64,000 nt of DNA from a bacterium (GCA_030431515.1 JAUIIX010000007.1:30142-94141), one strand, 5' to 3'; positions 34,229 through 45,072 are shown, counted from the first letter of the stretch. Numbers and translations: made by a program. The notes: a model not told the origin generated them from the sequence alone.

Positions 34229-35919
34229 TATTTTGCCTCCTCTATTTTTTCATCTGAAAAATCTGGGTAATCATAAGGTCCATGTCTAAATACTGGAGTT
34301 TTTTCAAAGTTTAATAATGGTGGAGGTGAAGGTGAATCTTCCCATTCCATTGTCATTGCTTCCCAATAATTACCTTTTTCTACTCTACCATTTTTAATTG
34401 CATAAAATAAATTTATTATCATCGTTAAAATAGCAGTAATTAATATCCACGAACCAACAGTTGAAATTACATGATAAATTTGAAATTCAGGTAAATAATC
34501 ATAATATCTTCTTGGCATACCTTGATAACCCATAATAAACATAGGGAAGTAAAGTACATTTACACCAATGAAATACATTATTGCACCAAACATTGCAACT
34601 TTTTGATTGTACATTCTTCCAAACATTTTAGGGAACCAATAATGGAAAGCCGCAAAAAACATTGTTAGAATACCTCCTAAAATTACATAGTGAAAATGGG
34701 CTACAACAAAATATGTGTCATGTAAATGGACATCAGTAGATAATGCACCTAAAACTAATCCAGTCAAACCACCAATAGAAAATAAAAAGATTGATGCAAG
34801 TGAAAAGAACATAGGTACAGTAATTTTAATAGATCCTCTCCATAGAGTTGCTAACCAGTTAAATATTTTAACACCAGTAGGAACACCAACTAGGAAAGTA
34901 AAGAATGAAAACATTGCTCTTGCAAAGTCACTCATACCAGATGTAAACATGTGGTGAGCCCAAACCATATACCCTACAAATACAATTGCCATCATAGAAA
35001 TAGCCATTGCTTTGTAACCATAAATTTGCCTTCTAGAAAATGTAGCAATAACATCACTCATAACACCAAATGCAGGTAATATCATAATGTAAACTGCAGG
35101 GTGAGAGTATATCCAGAATAAATGTTGCATTAAAACTGGATCACCACCTAATGCAGGATCAAATATACCAAAATTAAATGCTCTTTCTAATACAACTAAT
35201 ACTATTGTGATACCTATAACTGGAGTTGCAATTACTTGAATCCAAGCTGTTGCATATAATCCCCAAGAAAATAGAGGCATATCAAACATTCCCATTCCTT
35301 TAACTTTCATTCTATGCATCGTTACTACGAAATTTAGACCAGTTAAAATAGATGAGAATCCAAGTATAAATGCTGCCATTAAAGGTAATATGACGTCTGC
35401 TCCAGTTCGTAAGGAATAAGGAACATAAAATGTCCATCCAGTATCGATAGCAGTTCCACCAAATATTAAAGAACCTAATGCCATAAATCCACCTATTAAA
35501 TATAAATGGTATGACATTAAATTTAATCGTGGGAAAGAAACATCTTCTGCACCAAGTTGCATTGGCATAATAAAATTACCAAAAACAGCTGGGATACCAG
35601 GTATAATAAATAGGAATACCATTATTACACCGTGTAATGTAAAAGCGGAATTATATTCTTGAGCGTCCATTATAGTTGGACCAGGAGTTAACATTTCAAA
35701 TCTCATTAAAAATGCTAATGTTAATCCCACAAGGAAAAATCCCATCAAGCTATATAAATACATCAAACCAATTCTTTTATGATCGGTAGTTAAAAGCCAA
35801 GATAAAATTCCTTTATACTTAGTTTTAACATCATAAAAGGTAGTATATTCACCTTTATTATGATTTTCTTCTTGAATTTCTCTCGAAGATTTATTAATAT
35901 CTATTGAAACATCGCTCAT
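34228..35919 (-). CDS. ctaD: cytochrome c oxidase subunit I (A2-type heme-copper oxidase)
   Basis: 563 residues, 12 helices. Heme a/a3 and CuB ligands are present: TLHGVIMVFLF, WIYSHPAVYIMILPAFG with the cross-linkable Tyr region, VWAHHMFTSG, and HLHDTYFVVAHFHYV. Where A1 enzymes have GHPEV with the proton-channel Glu, this one has YSHPAV, the A2-type signature in which a Tyr-Ser pair replaces Glu. It reduces O2 to water and pumps protons. Its start overlaps the SCO gene by four bases. Extended N-terminus of ~35 residues precedes the first conserved motif. Confidence 0.95.
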   Translation of the reverse strand: MSDVSIDINKSSREIQEENHNKGEYTTFYDVKTKYKGILSWLLTTDHKRIGLMYLYSLMGFFLVGLTLAFLMRFEMLTPGPTIMDAQEYNSAFTLHGVIMVFLFIIPGIPAVFGNFIMPMQLGAEDVSFPRLNLMSYHLYLIGGFMALGSLIFGGTAIDTGWTFYVPYSLRTGADVILPLMAAFILGFSSILTGLNFVVTMHRMKVKGMGMFDMPLFSWGLYATAWIQVIATPVIGITIVLVVLERAFNFGIFDPALGGDPVLMQHLFWIYSHPAVYIMILPAFGVMSDVIATFSRRQIYGYKAMAISMMAIVFVGYMVWAHHMFTSGMSDFARAMFSFFTFLVGVPTGVKIFNWLATLWRGSIKITVPMFFSLASIFLFSIGGLTGLVLGALSTDVHLHDTYFVVAHFHYVILGGILTMFFAAFHYWFPKMFGRMYNQKVAMFGAIMYFIGVNVLYFPMFIMGYQGMPRRYYDYLPEFQIYHVISTVGSWILITAILTMIINLFYAIKNGRVEKGNYWEAMTMEWEDSPSPPPLLNFEKTPVFRHGPYDYPDFSDEKIEEAK

Positions 35920-36689
35920 GCTTCTACCTCAGTAGTTTTTTTCTTTTTAGATAATGTGAGTACTAATATTAATATTATTACTCCTAATGTTATAATTACA
36001 CCAAAAATTCTTGTAACATTTAGAACATAACCTCTACCTTCCGGGTCATATTTAAAACACATTTCAAGAACTTTATTTATTGTAGGTTGTGCTTTACCTT
36101 CGGCTGACTCAATTGCAGCCATTTTTAAATTAAATGGTAAAAATTCTGTTCCGAATAAATACCTTGTTATTTTACCTTTAGGTGATATAAATACTAAAGC
36201 ACCTGCATGTAAAAAATCTAATTTACCTTCTTCAATAATGTCTTCTTTGAACTTAAAACCTATAGCATCTGTTAATTTTCTTATAGAAACACTATCAGAA
36301 ACTACCCAGTACCATGCATCTTTATTGATTTTTCTATTCATCCCAGCAATATAATTTTGCTTTTTATTCCTGGCTAAGTGGTAATCTTCTTTATGATTAA
36401 AACTTAATGAAAGTATATTGTAATCAACACCTGGTTCCATATCGGCTCGTTCAACAACATCTCTTAGTCCACTTAATAATATATTACAAATACCTGGGCA
36501 ATTGTAATATACTAATGAAAGTACAGTTGGTTTAGTTAGAATGTCTTTTAATTGCAAAGTATCTCCAGTAGAATTAACTACTTTTAACTCTGTATCAATA
36601 AATTCTCCTAAATGTTCATCAATTCCAACTGTTATTGAATCTTTCGGACTAGCAAATACTAAATTTAAGAACAATAATAAAAAAAACAT
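35916..36689 (-). CDS. SCO1/SenC copper chaperone for the oxidase
   Basis: 257 residues with a signal peptide and a thioredoxin-like domain. The copper-binding C64-P-G-I-C68 lies in LVYYNCPGICNILLSG, and the conserved His is in LDFLHAGALVFISPKGK. Unusually it also has a C-terminal membrane helix (FGVIITLGVIILILVLTL) followed by Lys residues, anchoring it to the inner membrane. It loads CuA of subunit II. Overlaps ctaD (ATGA). Confidence 0.92.
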   Translation of the reverse strand: MFFLLLFLNLVFASPKDSITVGIDEHLGEFIDTELKVVNSTGDTLQLKDILTKPTVLSLVYYNCPGICNILLSGLRDVVERADMEPGVDYNILSLSFNHKEDYHLARNKKQNYIAGMNRKINKDAWYWVVSDSVSIRKLTDAIGFKFKEDIIEEGKLDFLHAGALVFISPKGKITRYLFGTEFLPFNLKMAAIESAEGKAQPTINKVLEMCFKYDPEGRGYVLNVTRIFGVIITLGVIILILVLTLSKKKKTTEVEA

Positions 36690-36736
36690 AAGACCTTTCT
36701 TTCACACCTAATAGGTGTATATATTTTGTGTTATAA

Positions 36737-37243
36737 TTATAATAACACTAAAAAAGTATTGTATAGCTCGTCAACTTCTACATTATTCAATTCAGTATAA
36801 TTTGAATTAAACCCATTATGACCAATGTTAGAAATTATTAGTTTTGTAAACAATTCTTTATTTCCTTTCCAAACATTTGAGTTTGCGAAAGAAGTAACAG
36901 CTTTTTCTGTATCAGCAATTGTTGCATACCAATTTTTATCTGAATACATTTTTTCAATATCATAAACTGCAGAACGAATAGTTGCAGCTTTATCTACGTT
37001 TGAAGCAAATATATCTTTCGAAGCAGTTTCAATCATAAATGCACTTGACTCATCAATATCAACTGAATCAGGCATAAAAACTGAGTTATTTACACTGTTC
37101 ATATATATATTATTTATATTTTTAAGAAAGTAGATTCCACCTAATACAATACCAACGATAAGTAATAAGTAGTATAGACCAAACCATCTTCTTGGATTAG
37201 TTAATACATCTTTAAAATCTATTTCATCTTCATATTTATACAT
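36737..37243 (-). CDS. membrane-anchored protein in cytochrome c position, without heme motif
   Basis: 168 residues. DVLTNPRRWFGLYYLLLIVGIVLGGIYFL is a single helix preceded by a motif like that at the N-terminus of CcoP/FixP subunits. The C-terminal part (NELFTKLIISNIGHNGFNSN-like region, then NNVEVDELYNTFLVLL) resembles the last helix of cytochrome c domains, but there is no CxxCH anywhere; indeed no cysteine at all. Placed between actF and sco, where related clusters often carry a small cytochrome c. Either a degenerate cytochrome that has become a structural subunit, or an unrelated assembly factor. Confidence 0.55.
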   Translation of the reverse strand: MYKYEDEIDFKDVLTNPRRWFGLYYLLLIVGIVLGGIYFLKNINNIYMNSVNNSVFMPDSVDIDESSAFMIETASKDIFASNVDKAATIRSAVYDIEKMYSDKNWYATIADTEKAVTSFANSNVWKGNKELFTKLIISNIGHNGFNSNYTELNNVEVDELYNTFLVLL

Positions 37244-37262
37244 AATTTAATCCTTGTCAATA

Positions 37263-38489
37263 TTATAAATGGAAGTTTATTGCTCTTTCCATTTTGGCAT
37301 CACCAATAGGAACAATATTTTTATTTTTTGCTGCAATTGCAAAAACAAAGAATACTGCTGAAATTGCAAACAATACAAACCCTAACTCTTGCCATCCAAA
37401 AAATGGAGAATGTGTTTCTTTCAAATGAGAATATGTAGGATAAGAAACCCACCATATATCATATATATGAGCACCAATTATCCACATAGCAACTAATTTT
37501 AATCTCTTAGGATTTGTCTTAGAAGGTCTTTGAATGCTTAATCCAAAAGGTACTAAGAATTTAATAAAGATTAAAGCTATAGATAAATAAGCCCAAGTAC
37601 CTTCCATTCTTGGCATATACCAAAATGTTTCTTCAGGAATATTAGCATACCATATCAACATAAATTGTGAAAAGGCAATATACATCCAAAATGTTGTGAA
37701 AGCAAACATCCAACCGCCTAAAGAATAGTAATGGTCTTTGTTAATACCTTCAATCATTAATCCTTTTTCATTAAAGTTTACTGCAATTAAAGTAATCATC
37801 GCAACTATACATGCAAATGTACCAGCAAAATAATAGATTCCAAATATAGTTGAGAACCAATGTGGTTCCAAACTCATCATAAAGTCTATTGCTGTTAAAG
37901 TAATTGATACTGCAAATACTGCCATAAATATAGCTGAAAAAGCAGCGTTTACTTTATTAGTCTTGTGATTAAAAGTTTTATCTTGTTTGTATGAATTACC
38001 AACTAAAATAAACTTAAATATAATCATTAACACCCAAATTAAAACTGTTCTAAAGATAAAAGAACTTTCATTTAGGTATGGTGCTTTCTGAGACAAAAAT
38101 GGATCTGCTGCAACAACTGCATCATGTGTCCAGTGGTACATATCAAACATACCATGTCCACCCATTTCTAAAAATATATTATATAAAATTGGTGCAGCCA
38201 TTATCGGTGCAAGCCAAATCGCATTTGTAAGAATTTCTGCAATTCTTCTAAAAGGAGTACTCCAGATAGATCCAGTTATGTGATCTAATGCTATAAAGAA
38301 TAAAGCTCCCATTGCGATACTCATAACAAACATATATCCTAACAATGATGAAAATGCTAATCTTTGCATATCCATAGTTGCAGAAAATATTACAAGAGCT
38401 AAGCCAACGATTAATCCTATGCTAGACCATTTAATTAGTCCAGAAGGTAATGCTTTTTTTACGTATTCAACTGTTATTGAAGCTCCCAT
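37263..38489 (-). CDS. actF: alternative complex III subunit ActF
   Basis: 408 residues with ~10 helices, NrfD-like fold. WSTPFRRIAEILTNAIWLAP, the HDAVVAADPFLSQKAPYLN segment and LMSLEPHWFSTIFGIYYFAG are typical of ActF. Together with ActC it forms the quinol-oxidising membrane part of ACIII. It shares its first base with the stop of actDE (38489), so the genes are coupled. Confidence 0.92.
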   Translation of the reverse strand: MGASITVEYVKKALPSGLIKWSSIGLIVGLALVIFSATMDMQRLAFSSLLGYMFVMSIAMGALFFIALDHITGSIWSTPFRRIAEILTNAIWLAPIMAAPILYNIFLEMGGHGMFDMYHWTHDAVVAADPFLSQKAPYLNESSFIFRTVLIWVLMIIFKFILVGNSYKQDKTFNHKTNKVNAAFSAIFMAVFAVSITLTAIDFMMSLEPHWFSTIFGIYYFAGTFACIVAMITLIAVNFNEKGLMIEGINKDHYYSLGGWMFAFTTFWMYIAFSQFMLIWYANIPEETFWYMPRMEGTWAYLSIALIFIKFLVPFGLSIQRPSKTNPKRLKLVAMWIIGAHIYDIWWVSYPTYSHLKETHSPFFGWQELGFVLFAISAVFFVFAIAAKNKNIVPIGDAKMERAINFHL

Positions 38490-39667
38490 TATTCAGATGC
38501 CTCCGTTTTAGTTTCAGAATTTTCAGCAATTTCTTCTTCTGTTTTTACAACAGGAGTTCCAAATGCTTTTTGTAATGTTCTAATATAATTTATAATTGCC
38601 CATCTTTCTTCACGAGTTATTTGAGATTCATACCCAGCCATGATTCCTTTACCTTTAGTAATAGTATGATAAAATCTACCATCAGTAAAGTTCTGATAAA
38701 ATTCTGTTCTTAAATCAGGACCAGGAGGCATATTACCTTTTAATCTAGATGCTCCTTCAGCCATATTACCATGACAAGGAGAACAATAAGTTAAAAATTT
38801 TCTTTGACCTAATTCTAAATTATGCTCTGAGGCAACTGTAGGATTAGTCATATATTTGGAAGCACTGTCAGGAGAATCATATTGATAAGGAATAAAACCT
38901 CTTGCTATTGTTCCAACTGGTGCAACTCTCATAGAATATCCATCAGCAAAAAACTCAGAAGTTTCACCATAATCTGCTCTTTCTTGATTCATCATCCAAT
39001 CAAATGGCACCATAAATAATACTTTATTCATGTGCATATAAACAGAAAATGATGTTAATATAGCAATTCCAATAGTTCCAATAACAAATTTTGGATCCCA
39101 AGTATTAGGTTTCCAATCAACTTCTTCTTCATCATAATATATAGGTGACACACTTGATGCACCTAATTCTTTAAATTGTTTTTCTAATTTTGAATAATCA
39201 AAATTTGAATCTTTAGCTTCAACATAAATACCATACTTATCAGATGATACTGCTTTCATATAGCCAGAATCATGTAAAGGGTGTGCATTGTTAGGAAATT
39301 TAAAAAGAACTGAAATCATCATAGCAACTGATAACACAGCCCCAGTTAAAATAGTTATCTCAAACATAATAGGAACATAAGCTGGAAAAGCAAAAAATGG
39401 TTTTCCACCAATTACTTGTGGATAATCAACACTATTACTCCAATACATAAAGTAAAGCATAAAAGACATGCAAAACAAACCAATAGAAATTGTAAAGTAA
39501 CCAATTCTTGAAGGTGTTAGTTTCATTGCGTCATCCATACCGTGAACTGGGTAAGGAGTATTTACATCAAATCTTTTATATTCAGTTGAAATATTATCTG
39601 CTGCTTTCATTATACTATCAGGAGTATCAAAAAGAGCAGAAATTGCATATAAATTTTCTTTAATCAT
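38489..39667 (-). CDS. actDE: ActD (DUF3341) fused to ActE cytochrome c
   Basis: 392 residues. Residues 1-180 are a DUF3341/ActD domain: two helices with ALFDTPDSIMKAAD and YPVHGMDDAMKL, and a ferredoxin-like part (KYGIYVEAKDSNFDYSKLEKQFKELGA). After a third helix, residues ~280-375 form a cytochrome c with heme site TYCSPCHGNMAEG and distal Met probably in KGIMAGY. In Rhodothermus marinus and Flavobacterium, ActD and ActE are separate proteins; here they form one chain. Coupled to actC and actF by one-base overlaps. Confidence 0.88.
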   Translation of the reverse strand: MIKENLYAISALFDTPDSIMKAADNISTEYKRFDVNTPYPVHGMDDAMKLTPSRIGYFTISIGLFCMSFMLYFMYWSNSVDYPQVIGGKPFFAFPAYVPIMFEITILTGAVLSVAMMISVLFKFPNNAHPLHDSGYMKAVSSDKYGIYVEAKDSNFDYSKLEKQFKELGASSVSPIYYDEEEVDWKPNTWDPKFVIGTIGIAILTSFSVYMHMNKVLFMVPFDWMMNQERADYGETSEFFADGYSMRVAPVGTIARGFIPYQYDSPDSASKYMTNPTVASEHNLELGQRKFLTYCSPCHGNMAEGASRLKGNMPPGPDLRTEFYQNFTDGRFYHTITKGKGIMAGYESQITREERWAIINYIRTLQKAFGTPVVKTEEEIAENSETKTEASE

Positions 39668-41088
39668 TAATGTGCCTCATTTGATTTTCCGTTACCAATA
39701 TGTAAATGAGTATGAGATGGTTGCCCTTGCTCTGTTACTGCTTTTATCTCTGCAATCGCAATAGCAGGTAATACTCTAACAAATATTAAAACTAAAGTAA
39801 AGAATAAACCAAAACTTCCTATTAAAATTGCAAAGTCAGTAATTGTTGGTGTATAATATGCCCAACTTGAAGGTAAAAAATCACGAGAAAGTGAAGTAAC
39901 TGTAATTACAAATCTTTCAAACCACATACCTACGTTTACAAATACTGCTATAATAAACATCAAAAATAAATTTCTACGTACTTTTTTAAACCAAAATAGT
40001 TGAGGTATAAATACGTTACAAGAGAACATTATCCAATACGCCCAAGCATAAGGACCAAAGGCTCTATTTACGAATGCAAAAGTTTCTGGTTGATTTCCTG
40101 AATACCAAGCAATGAAGAATTCCATTGTATAAGCATACCCAACCATCATACCAGTTAATAAAATAATTTTATTCATTAATTCTAGAGTACTAATTGGAAT
40201 TAAGTCCTCCATATCAAATATTTTTCTAATTATAACTAATGAATTTTGAACCATAGCAAATCCAGAGAAAATCGCTCCTGCAACGAAGTAAGGAGGAAAT
40301 ATAGTTGTGTGCCAACCAGGTAATATAGATACGGCAAAGTCAAAAGATACTATCGTGTGTACTGATAATACTAAGGGAGTTGCCATACCAGCTAAAATCA
40401 AATACATCATTTCATAATGTTTCCAGTGACGGTTAGAGAATCTCCAACCTAATGAGAATACAGAATATAATAATTTTTTAATTTTACCTGTTGCTCTATC
40501 TCTTAATACTGCAAAATCGGGAATAAGTCCTACATACCAGAATACAAATGATACTGTAAAGTATGTTGATACTGCAAAAACGTCCCATAATAAAGGCGAT
40601 GTAAAGTTAACCCACAAACTGTGCTGATTAGGATAAGGCAATAAATATACTGCAGCAACCCAAGGGCGACCAGTGTGAATAATAGGAAATATCAAGGCGG
40701 TTATAACCGCAAAAATAGTCATTGCCTCTGCAAATCGGGCAATACCATTTCTCCATCTTTGTCTTAATAAGAATAAAATTGCCGAAATTAAAGTTCCAGC
40801 GTGACCAATACCTACCCAAAATACGAAGTTTACGATTGGTAAAGCCCAACCAACAGGGTTATTGTTTCCCCATAAACCTGTACCGTAGTAAAATGACAAG
40901 CCCAATGCAATTGCACCAACCATTAACAAGGTAAGAGTAAAACTAATTGCTATCCAAAATTTAATATTTGGAAGTCTATCTAAAGGAGCTATAATTGCAT
41001 CATCAATTTGTTTTAGGGTTCTTTTTCCTTCAACTATTGGACGCGCTATCCTTAAGTCATTATCGTAATCTTTAGTTTCAGTGTGCAC
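39667..41088 (-). CDS. actC: alternative complex III subunit ActC (NrfD-like quinol-binding)
   Basis: 473 residues, 10 helices of the NrfD/PsrC type. [20 protein letters not shown] is the ActC signature, with [20 protein letters not shown] and the [20 protein letters not shown] loop; His and Asp here line the quinol site in known structures. The C-terminal tail is cytoplasmic and His-rich ([16 protein letters not shown]). Start overlaps actB by 11 bases. Confidence 0.94.
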   Translation of the reverse strand: MHTETKDYDNDLRIARPIVEGKRTLKQIDDAIIAPLDRLPNIKFWIAISFTLTLLMVGAIALGLSFYYGTGLWGNNNPVGWALPIVNFVFWVGIGHAGTLISAILFLLRQRWRNGIARFAEAMTIFAVITALIFPIIHTGRPWVAAVYLLPYPNQHSLWVNFTSPLLWDVFAVSTYFTVSFVFWYVGLIPDFAVLRDRATGKIKKLLYSVFSLGWRFSNRHWKHYEMMYLILAGMATPLVLSVHTIVSFDFAVSILPGWHTTIFPPYFVAGAIFSGFAMVQNSLVIIRKIFDMEDLIPISTLELMNKIILLTGMMVGYAYTMEFFIAWYSGNQPETFAFVNRAFGPYAWAYWIMFSCNVFIPQLFWFKKVRRNLFLMFIIAVFVNVGMWFERFVITVTSLSRDFLPSSWAYYTPTITDFAILIGSFGLFFTLVLIFVRVLPAIAIAEIKAVTEQGQPSHTHLHIGNGKSNEAH

Positions 41089-44000
41089 TATTATGTCCCT
41101 CTGAATTATCTATTTCTGGAATAACATTATTTAATTTAGCGATATAAGTTACATTTGGTTTTACATCTAATATTTCTAATACATGGTATCCTAAATCATG
41201 TTTTCTTAATTTAGATACTTCTGAATTTGGATCATTAGAATCTCCAAAATAAATTGCATTAGCTGGACAAGATTCTTGACAAGCAGTAACTACATCACTA
41301 CCTTTGAATTCTCTTCCATCTTTTGTAGCATTTGATTTTGCATCTGCAATTCTTGATGTACAGAAATCACATTTTTCCATAACACCACGAGATCTTATCG
41401 TTACTTCTGGATTATACATTTGCTGCATTGATTGTGCATAGTAATATCCTTTAGCAAGATTGTCTCTAAAATCATAAAAATTAAATCTTCTTACTTTATA
41501 TGGACAGTTGTTTGCACAATATCTTGTACCTACACATCTATTGTAAACCATTTGGTTAATACCGTCAGGTGAGTGAGTAGTTGCAACAACTGGACAAACA
41601 TTTTCACAAGGAGCATTATCACAATGTTGACACATCATTGGTTGAATACTAACTTTAGGGTTATTTTCATCACCGCTATAGTATCTATCCATTCTCATCC
41701 ACTGCATCTCTCTACCGTGAAGTACTTCTTCTTTTCCAACTACTGGTATGTTTGACTCAACATTACAAGAAGTAATACAAGCATTACAACCAGTACATTT
41801 ATTCATATCAATAGCCATAGCCCACTTAATACCAGTATATTCATGGTTTGCCATGATAGACTTAGTTGCGTGCTTATGTCTTGCTATTACATCATTATCT
41901 TTTTTATAAGTATCTAATTCCGTTTCTTGAATAATATGTCTATCAATATGGAATTCTGAAATTTTATATGCTTTATCACCAAGAATTGCTTCACCAACTA
42001 ATTCATCCATTTGGTGATGCTCTTGTGTAGAGGCAATTTTATAAGTTCCTTCTGCTTTACTTACTTTTGCACCAGTAAATATCCAAGGAGATATTCCATT
42101 AGAAGTCATAAATTGATTTACATCAAATCCAACTTCGTTTCCAACATCACCGGCTGCAGTTCTACCATAACCTAAATCAATTTGAACAAGATCATCAGCC
42201 ATACCTGGTTGAACAACAACAGGTAATTTGATTGTTTTACCATTCAAATTTAATTCAAGCATATCTTGAAATTTTAAGTCTAATTTTCTAGCAGTATTGA
42301 TAGAAATATTAGCTGTATTATCCCAAGTTACTTTAGTTATAGGGTGTGGAGTCTCTTGTAAAAATCCATTATTTGCATATTTACCGTCACCTATAGTAGG
42401 GCTTTCAGTAAATACAACAGTATAATTTTCTTTTTTAGTTGGCTTCAAGCCAGACAGACTTGAAGTATTAAATTCATATATTGCTTCAGTTGAAGACTTC
42501 ATAGTTACAACACCATCATGTAGTGTATTATTCCAGAAAGTCTCAAAATTCACAGCAGAATTAAATTTAGGGTAAATGTCATTTTTCCATTTATTAGCAA
42601 CATAGTTGTAATAAATATCAAAACTATACTCGCTACCACCATTTATCCAAGTTAAAAGCATTGCTTCCTTTTCTCTTGTATCATACAAAGGTGAAATTAC
42701 AGGTTGTTGCAATGACATCACATTTGATCTAGCATGTGCATCACCCCATGATTCTAAGGTATGATTAGTAGGTAATAAATATGTTGAATATCCCGTTGAT
42801 TCATTTTCTTGTTCAGATAATGTAACAACAGTATTAACTTTTTGGATTGCATCAGCAAAATTCAAATCTGCTGGCATATTAAATACTGGATTAGTATCAA
42901 TGTTAATTAAAACACCAACTTTTCCGGCATTCATATCTTTTACTAAATTAGTAAAATCACCATTTTTACTGAATTCACCATAAGAAACTGGAATACTATC
43001 TTGTCTGTATAATTCAGTGTTTCCAAGTATATGATTCAAGTAATTAATAGCAATATGAGTTGCTTTTGGTAGATGTCTTCCACCTAAAACAATTGATTTA
43101 CCTTTTGATTTAATTAAATCATCTACAAGGTATCCAATTTTCTGAGCATGAAAACCATTTACTTTTATAAATTTATCTAAAGAATAAGATGAGAAAGCAG
43201 AAGAATCTGCAGTCAATGCACCTTTCTTAATTACTTCATTAATTAATCCAGCAACAAATTCAAATTGCATTTCTGGAGATAATCTAAATCTATAATCTGC
43301 TTTAGCACCTGTCAATGTCATAGCTCCTTCAACACAATACATTTTATTGAAACCATATACATTGTTTATATCTTTACGAGATACAAACATTCTTGTGTTT
43401 TCAATAGTATCGCCATCTACCCCTAAGAAATCATTTTCTAAAGAAAGAATTACATCTGCTTTATCTAATTGAATTGAAGGGAATAAATCTGTAGTGTTAT
43501 AAGTTTCTTGCCAAGCTGCATTTTTAACATCATTATTAAATGTATTAAATCCGTAAACTTTAGCAGTTGGATATTTAGCTATGAAATCATTTAATAGACT
43601 TGCATAAGAAGGTGACAATACTTGTTCGGATAAAATTGCAATTTCTTTTCCAGAATTTACAGCATCATTTAATGCTTTTACAATTGCTTTATCAGCATCT
43701 TCCCAAGTTGTTTTTTCAAAAGGAACTAATTTTAATCCTTTTTTTCCTTTGATTTGAGGAGCTTTTAATCTTGATGGGTCATACAAATTAACAATAGTTG
43801 AATGAGCCAGATTACTAATTTTTCCTTGATTTACTGGATGTTCAGGATTACCTTCTAATTTGATAGGTCTTCCTTCTCTTGTTTTAATTAAAATACCCCA
43901 AGAGTTTCCAGTTATATTTAAAGTAGAAGCATAGTAGTTAGCAACACCTGGCTGAACAGATTCTGGCTTAGTAGTATAGTTAATAATCTTGCCTTTATCT

Positions 44001-44314
44001 TGGTAATCAGTACAAGCTGTAGTTGCAAAGACACCTGACGCAGTCATTAAAGCTAAAAATTTTCTTCTGTTAACAGAAGACATACTATCCAAATTGATTG
44101 CTTGATCTTCACCAAAAGGGAATTCAACCTTTTTAGCATCAAGTACTTCTTTCGATTCAGGATTATTTAATACTTCTAAACTTCTCCAATATTTACTTTT
44201 CTTAGCTTCTTTTTGACCTTCTTCAGTTCTTGGAAGGTTAAAAAATTGCTCCGGATTTTCTATTTTAGGAAGTTGCTTAACGCCACTTTTTTTCTTCATT
44301 TCATTATTACTCAT
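41078..44314 (-). CDS. actB: alternative complex III subunit ActB (Mo-oxidoreductase-like plus Fe-S domain)
   Basis: 1078 residues. After ~80 residues comes an internal Tat-type signal ([20 protein letters not shown], Arg83-Arg84, Cys101), as in other ActB proteins. Residues ~110-780 form the molybdopterin-oxidoreductase-like domain, here apparently without cofactor as known for ActB. The C-terminal domain has the cysteines for iron-sulfur clusters: [40 protein letters not shown], and EKCDFCTSR with [10 protein letters not shown]. It relays electrons from ActC towards the ActA hemes. Preceded by AGGAGTGGTAA and by a 4-base overlap with the upstream mini-gene. Confidence 0.95.
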   Translation of the reverse strand: MSNNEMKKKSGVKQLPKIENPEQFFNLPRTEEGQKEAKKSKYWRSLEVLNNPESKEVLDAKKVEFPFGEDQAINLDSMSSVNRRKFLALMTASGVFATTACTDYQDKGKIINYTTKPESVQPGVANYYASTLNITGNSWGILIKTREGRPIKLEGNPEHPVNQGKISNLAHSTIVNLYDPSRLKAPQIKGKKGLKLVPFEKTTWEDADKAIVKALNDAVNSGKEIAILSEQVLSPSYASLLNDFIAKYPTAKVYGFNTFNNDVKNAAWQETYNTTDLFPSIQLDKADVILSLENDFLGVDGDTIENTRMFVSRKDINNVYGFNKMYCVEGAMTLTGAKADYRFRLSPEMQFEFVAGLINEVIKKGALTADSSAFSSYSLDKFIKVNGFHAQKIGYLVDDLIKSKGKSIVLGGRHLPKATHIAINYLNHILGNTELYRQDSIPVSYGEFSKNGDFTNLVKDMNAGKVGVLINIDTNPVFNMPADLNFADAIQKVNTVVTLSEQENESTGYSTYLLPTNHTLESWGDAHARSNVMSLQQPVISPLYDTREKEAMLLTWINGGSEYSFDIYYNYVANKWKNDIYPKFNSAVNFETFWNNTLHDGVVTMKSSTEAIYEFNTSSLSGLKPTKKENYTVVFTESPTIGDGKYANNGFLQETPHPITKVTWDNTANISINTARKLDLKFQDMLELNLNGKTIKLPVVVQPGMADDLVQIDLGYGRTAAGDVGNEVGFDVNQFMTSNGISPWIFTGAKVSKAEGTYKIASTQEHHQMDELVGEAILGDKAYKISEFHIDRHIIQETELDTYKKDNDVIARHKHATKSIMANHEYTGIKWAMAIDMNKCTGCNACITSCNVESNIPVVGKEEVLHGREMQWMRMDRYYSGDENNPKVSIQPMMCQHCDNAPCENVCPVVATTHSPDGINQMVYNRCVGTRYCANNCPYKVRRFNFYDFRDNLAKGYYYAQSMQQMYNPEVTIRSRGVMEKCDFCTSRIADAKSNATKDGREFKGSDVVTACQESCPANAIYFGDSNDPNSEVSKLRKHDLGYHVLEILDVKPNVTYIAKLNNVIPEIDNSEGHNSAH

Positions 44315-44493
44315 TTACCACTCCTTGCATTTCTCTTCACTGCATTAGGGTGAATCTTTACTTCAAATTTTTCCTCGTCGTTGACAAAAGACTTAGAAAT
44401 CGATTTAATCGGATTGAATGCGAATAAACCAGTAACAAGCACTCCGCCTGTAATTTTTTTAAAGAAACTTCTTCTATTATCTTTCATAATCAT
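44311..44493 (-). CDS. 60-residue Tat-signal mini-protein inside the ACIII operon
   Basis: MIMKDNRRSFFKKITGGVLV carries a twin-arginine-like motif and is followed by a hydrophobic stretch (TGLFAFNPI) and a short, basic tail ([18 protein letters not shown]). It overlaps actB by four bases and follows actA by six, so it is surely translated. The start may be the second Met. Its size and place suggest a small accessory subunit or assembly factor of ACIII; I know no function. It could also be a leftover signal from a larger Tat substrate. Confidence 0.65.
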   Translation of the reverse strand: MIMKDNRRSFFKKITGGVLVTGLFAFNPIKSISKSFVNDEEKFEVKIHPNAVKRNARSGK

Positions 44494-44499
44494 CTTTTC

Positions 44500-45072
44500 T
44501 TATCTGTGACAAGCATTACAATTTTCAGGACCTTTATTGATGTTTTCAGCAATTTCAGGCATTCTTTCGTGAGCGTTTCTATGGCAGTCCAAACAATTAC
44601 CCATAGTAAATGAATGAACTTGCTCTACTTTATCCATCTTTCTAACATCACCATGACAGTGAGCACAGTCAATACCTTTATTAACGTGAACACTATGGTT
44701 AAAATAAGCATAGTCAGGAACTTTATGAATCCTCTTCCAAGGAATTGGTTCACCTTTTTCCCAATACTCTCTTAACTTTTTAATTTCTGGACTATCTGTT
44801 TTAACAACTTTATGACAATTCATACAAGTCTCCGCAGGAGGAACCATTGCATGTCTCGTTTTCTCTACACCAGTGTGGCAATATTGACAATCAATATTCA
44901 TTTCACCAGCGTGAAGTTTGTGAGAGTAGTTTATAGGTTGTTCGGGTTGATAGCCAAGACCGTCTCTTTCTGGTCTTGAAACATAAAAAGTAAGAGCAAA
45001 CGAACATAGTATTACCACAACAGTAATGGGTAATCTTATTTTCAAAGCATAATCAAGGGCTCTTTTATTCAT
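44500..45072 (-). CDS. actA: alternative complex III pentaheme cytochrome ActA
   Basis: 190 residues with one N-terminal helix (LPITVVVILCSFALTFYV) and five c-type heme sites: CQYCH, CMNCH, CAHCH, CLDCH and CNACH. The last is immediately before the C-terminus. This matches ActA, the periplasmic exit of electrons from ACIII. First gene of the cluster; the promoter must be in 45073-45403, where an 8-bp inverted repeat is seen. Confidence 0.93.
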   Translation of the reverse strand: MNKRALDYALKIRLPITVVVILCSFALTFYVSRPERDGLGYQPEQPINYSHKLHAGEMNIDCQYCHTGVEKTRHAMVPPAETCMNCHKVVKTDSPEIKKLREYWEKGEPIPWKRIHKVPDYAYFNHSVHVNKGIDCAHCHGDVRKMDKVEQVHSFTMGNCLDCHRNAHERMPEIAENINKGPENCNACHR

